Shown: positions 6,912 through 8,345 of the stretch, in pieces
Numbering within the stretch: the stretch's first letter is position 1
Layout of the letters: each line of letters starts with the position of its first letter
Origin: an uncultured Verrucomicrobiota bacterium
GTDB lineage: Bacteria > Verrucomicrobiota > Verrucomicrobiia > Chthoniobacterales > SZAS-18
Reading direction: 5' to 3'
Length of the DNA: 8,345 nucleotides
Assembly (NCBI GenBank): GCA_937873255.1
Contig: CALMVM010000313.1
Location: 1-8,345 of the forward strand
Made by a program: the position numbers and the translations under genes
Notes under the pieces: model-generated
The model's input: only the letters and a program-made list of their open reading frames with translations
Databases searched by the model: none
What the model was told of the DNA's origin: nothing

Positions 6912-7071
6912 GAAGGCCGAAGGTAGAAGGCCGAAGGTAGCAGGAGAAGCACAAAGCAGCGCACAGTTTTTTGGGATACGGCTTGTGAAAGCCGTCAATC
7001 CTCCGCCATAGCCGCCGTGCTGCTGAGTTTCTGCTTCTCCTTCTACCTTCTGCCTTCTACCTTCTGCCTTC
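6912..7071. repeat. Large inverted repeat of heptamer arrays C and D between divergent start codons
   Basis: The left arm 6912-6951 holds four tandem units GAAGG(CC/TA), alternating, then GCAGGAGAAGCA. The right arm 7032-7071 is its inverted copy, TGCTTCTCC followed by four alternating units TTCT(A/G)CC and TTC. Thirty-seven of 40 bases match. The pairing continues inward: 6955-6964 matches 7017-7024 with one bulged G. The left arm ends one base before the M32 start codon and the right arm ends directly at the rpiB start codon, so both genes have near-identical 40-base leaders, pyrimidine-rich and without a Shine-Dalgarno site. I found no convincing sigma-70 promoter in the 161-base gap. It could be a MITE-like element that inserted between the genes or a repeat-built bidirectional leader. 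Confidence 0.9.
6978..6995. repeat. Central hairpin with GTGA loop in the divergent intergenic region
   Basis: Perfect 7-bp stem ACGGCTT-GTGA-AAGCCGT near the middle of the inverted repeat. The core ACGGC, GTGA, GCCGT recurs in the hairpin at 8275-8294, so the two may belong to one REP-like family. A run of six T lies just to its left on the plus strand (6967-6972). For minus-strand transcripts this is an A-run after the stem, and no T-run follows the stem in either direction, so it is not an obvious terminator. Confidence 0.6.
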
Positions 7072-7503
7072 ATGAAGATCGCCCTCGGCTCCGATCACGC
7101 CGGTTTCCAGTACAAGGAAGCCATCAAGCAATATCTCCAGTCGGCCGGACACGAGGTCATCGACAAAGGGGCGTTCACCTACGACGCGGCCGATGATTAC
7201 CCGACGTTCTGCGGGCCGGCGGCGAAAGCGGTGCCGGCGGGTGAAGCCGAACGCGCCATCGTGCTAGGCGGTTCGGGCAACGGCGAGGCGATGGTCGCCA
7301 ACCACGTCAGCGGCATCCGTTGCGCGCTGTGCTGGAATGCCGAAACCGCCCGGCTCGGCCGCATGCACAACGACGCCAACTGCATCTCCATCGGCGAGCG
7401 CATGGTGGACCTCGCCACGGCGCTGGAAATCGTGCGCGTCTGGCTGGAAACACCCTTCGAGGGCGGCCGGCACGCGGCCCGCATCGCACACATCGAGGAC
7501 TGA
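7072..7503 (+). CDS. rpiB: Ribose-5-phosphate isomerase B, Glu-base type
   Basis: Interconverts ribose-5-phosphate and ribulose-5-phosphate in the non-oxidative pentose phosphate pathway; 143 residues, standard for the LacA/RpiB family. SDHAG at residues 7-11 belongs to the phosphate and substrate site, and H99-N100-D101 supplies the conserved ring-opening His. The glycine loop reads GGSGNGE (66-72) instead of the GTGIG form with a catalytic Cys at position 66 in the E. coli enzyme. This matches the Mycobacterium tuberculosis subtype, in which a Glu (E75) is the base; E72 is the equivalent here. The start at 7072 is fixed by the family N-terminus MKIALGSDHAGF and by an in-frame stop upstream at 7024. 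No Shine-Dalgarno site, only the heptamer leader. A gap of 52 bases separates it from dps. A different sugar isomerase of the same fold cannot be excluded. Confidence 0.93.
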   Translation: MKIALGSDHAGFQYKEAIKQYLQSAGHEVIDKGAFTYDAADDYPTFCGPAAKAVPAGEAERAIVLGGSGNGEAMVANHVSGIRCALCWNAETARLGRMHNDANCISIGERMVDLATALEIVRVWLETPFEGGRHAARIAHIED

Positions 7504-7536
7504 AACAGCCGGGGCACCGGTCGGCGACGATCTAAT

Positions 7537-7543
7537 GGAGGAA
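7537..7543 (+). promoter_or_regulatory. Ribosome binding site upstream of dps
   Basis: GGAGGAA is the strongest Shine-Dalgarno sequence in the window. It leaves 12 bases to the ATG at 7556, longer than usual, and overlaps the alternative ATG at 7535, which it therefore cannot serve. This favours 7556 as the dps start without proving it. Confidence 0.6.
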
Positions 7544-7555
7544 CCCATTTTACCT

Positions 7556-8131
7556 ATGCACGACCAAAAGAGAGGCGCTGTTCTGGCCACCGACAAATCC
7601 GGCAAACTGAGCCCGTCCCTCGACAAGAGAGTCCACGCCATCGACATCGGCATCGACGAGAAAAACCGCAAGGCCTCCATCGACCTGCTCCAGGGGGTGT
7701 TGGCGAATTTGAGCGTCATTTACAGCAAGACGCGTAATTTCCACTGGAACATCACCGGGCCGCGTTTCCACACGCTGCACCTTTTCCTGGAAGAACAGTA
7801 CAAGGCTCTCGGCGAGGCCGCCGACGAGGTGGCCGAACGCATCCGCAGCCTCGGCGGGTTTTCCATCGGCACGATGCAGGAATTCATCGATAAAGCTGAA
7901 CTCAAGGAAACCCCCGGAGTGCGCCCGCCCTCCGACGGCATGATCGCCGAACTGGTGGCGGACCACCAGACGATCATCAAGGGTCTGCGCAAGGACATTG
8001 ACAAGTGCGACGACGATTACGAGGACACGGGCACGGGCGATTTTCTGACGGGTCTCATGGAGCAACACGAGAAATTGGCCTGGATGTTGCGCGCGCATCT
8101 CGAAGACCACGAGCCGCGCACCGACGCCTGA
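7556..8131 (+). CDS. dps: Dps, ferritin-like DNA-protection and iron-storage protein
   Basis: Dps dodecamers oxidise ferrous iron with peroxide, store the ferric core and shield DNA under stress. The product is 191 residues from ATG 7556, or 198 from the in-frame ATG at 7535; the former is chosen for the GGAGGAA before it. The Dps signature is clear: KTRNFHWNITGP followed by HTLHLFLEEQY and ADEVAERIRSLGG. Intersubunit ferroxidase residues fall at the E. coli spacing: H63, H75, E79 (Asp in E. coli), D90 and E94. The N-terminal 40 residues are Lys/Arg-rich and could contact DNA, as Lys-rich Dps tails do in some species (inference). A tail of charged residues ends at HEPRTDA. It follows rpiB on the same strand and is closed by an intrinsic terminator. 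No OxyR or Fur site was recognised. Confidence 0.95.
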   Translation: MHDQKRGAVLATDKSGKLSPSLDKRVHAIDIGIDEKNRKASIDLLQGVLANLSVIYSKTRNFHWNITGPRFHTLHLFLEEQYKALGEAADEVAERIRSLGGFSIGTMQEFIDKAELKETPGVRPPSDGMIAELVADHQTIIKGLRKDIDKCDDDYEDTGTGDFLTGLMEQHEKLAWMLRAHLEDHEPRTDA

Positions 8132-8152
8132 AATTGTCCCGCAGCATTTGCG

Positions 8153-8183
8153 AAAGCCTCCGCAGAAATGCGGGGGCTTTTTT
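8153..8183 (+). terminator. Intrinsic terminator after dps
   Basis: A 12-bp stem (8153-8164 with 8169-8180, one T-G wobble) closed by a GAAA tetraloop is followed by T, giving a run of six T at 8178-8183. It begins 21 bases after the dps stop and should end the rpiB-dps transcript. Confidence 0.93.
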
Positions 8184-8192
8184 GTTGCGACC

Positions 8193-8212
8193 CGTAGAGA
8201 CACGTTTCTACG
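8193..8212. repeat. Small hairpin downstream of the terminator
   Basis: CGTAGA at 8193-8198 pairs with TCTACG at 8207-8212 around an eight-base loop. No T-run follows. It may be an edge of a dispersed repeat; function unknown. Confidence 0.45.
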
Positions 8213-8247
8213 CGTTGCTCGGGTGGCAGTGCAGTCTGCTTTCTTCC

Positions 8248-8336
8248 AGCCCCGGCAGGGGCGCAAGAGTTTAGCCCACGGCGTGAGCCGTGGGTTAGTC
8301 GTATCCGAATGATAGAGCCCCGGCAGGGGCGTAAGA
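8248..8336. repeat. Direct repeats with hairpins at the window end
   Basis: Two 21-base direct repeats, 8248-8268 and 8316-8336, start 68 bases apart and differ at one base (C or T at the 17th position). Each contains a small hairpin, GCCCC-GGCA-GGGGC. Between them lies CCCACGGC-GTGA-GCCGTGGG (8275-8294), whose stem extends to 11 bp (8272-8297, one wobble). The rest of 8132-8345 holds only the terminator and hairpins; no gene is seen there. The array may continue past the right edge. It looks like a dispersed intergenic repeat, and I cannot tell its copy number. Confidence 0.75.
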
Positions 8337-8345
8337 AAACCGGCG

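Noticed and set aside
6911..6964. Eighteen-residue extension of the M32 peptidase from a GTG at 6964
   Set aside because: The extra residues are translated heptamer repeat, and the family N-terminus begins at the ATG 6910.
6983..7012. Possible sigma-70 promoter for rpiB (TTGTGA with a CATAGC-like -10)
   Set aside because: The -10 match is poor and the -35 lies in the hairpin loop; not strong enough to list.
7337..7555. Upstream extension of the Dps frame into rpiB
   Set aside because: Overlaps the well-defined 3' half of rpiB and has no Dps similarity.

Overview
The window is GC-rich, densely coding bacterial DNA with six recognisable protein genes and three kinds of intergenic repeat. No rRNA, tRNA, CRISPR array, integrase or transposase gene was seen. 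The organism is probably a free-living Gram-negative: there are two exported proteins, one with a lipoprotein-type signal. The mixture of weak or absent Shine-Dalgarno sites and hairpin-rich intergenic repeats reminds me of Verrucomicrobiota or a relative, but this is an impression with no phylogenetic marker behind it.

Minus strand, right to left (6910 to 1): a cytosolic M32 carboxypeptidase (5414-6910), a signal-peptide-bearing M3 thimet-type oligopeptidase (2952-5234), a peptide-binding OppA-like lipoprotein (1183-2892) and the first part of an OppB-like permease (1-1116, running off the left edge). Together they look like a peptide uptake and degradation locus: exported oligopeptidase trims, OppA binds, OppB (with partners presumably beyond the left edge) imports, M32 finishes in the cytosol. 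The permease is unusual: a segment of about 125 residues, rich in hydrophobic helices, interrupts the family fold, and a one-base frame change at about 264-270 separates it from the conserved C-terminal part.

Plus strand (7072-8131): rpiB (ribose-5-phosphate isomerase B, of the Glu-base type known from Mycobacterium) and dps (ferritin-like DNA-protection protein), closed by a strong intrinsic terminator at 8153-8183.

Repeats are the most unusual part. Four short arrays of seven-base units, each with four tandem core units, occur in two outward-facing pairs: 2812-2855 with 2914-2949, and 6912-6951 with 7032-7071. The unit sequence differs between arrays but all fit roughly NTTYYGC on the pyrimidine strand. 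The second pair forms a 40-base inverted repeat (37 of 40 matching) whose outer ends abut the start codons of the M32 peptidase and rpiB. The first pair surrounds the oppA start, and one array encodes the hydrophobic part of the OppA signal peptide. A different double-hairpin element lies at 5278-5383, and a third repeat type with 21-base direct repeats and hairpins ends the window (8248-8336).
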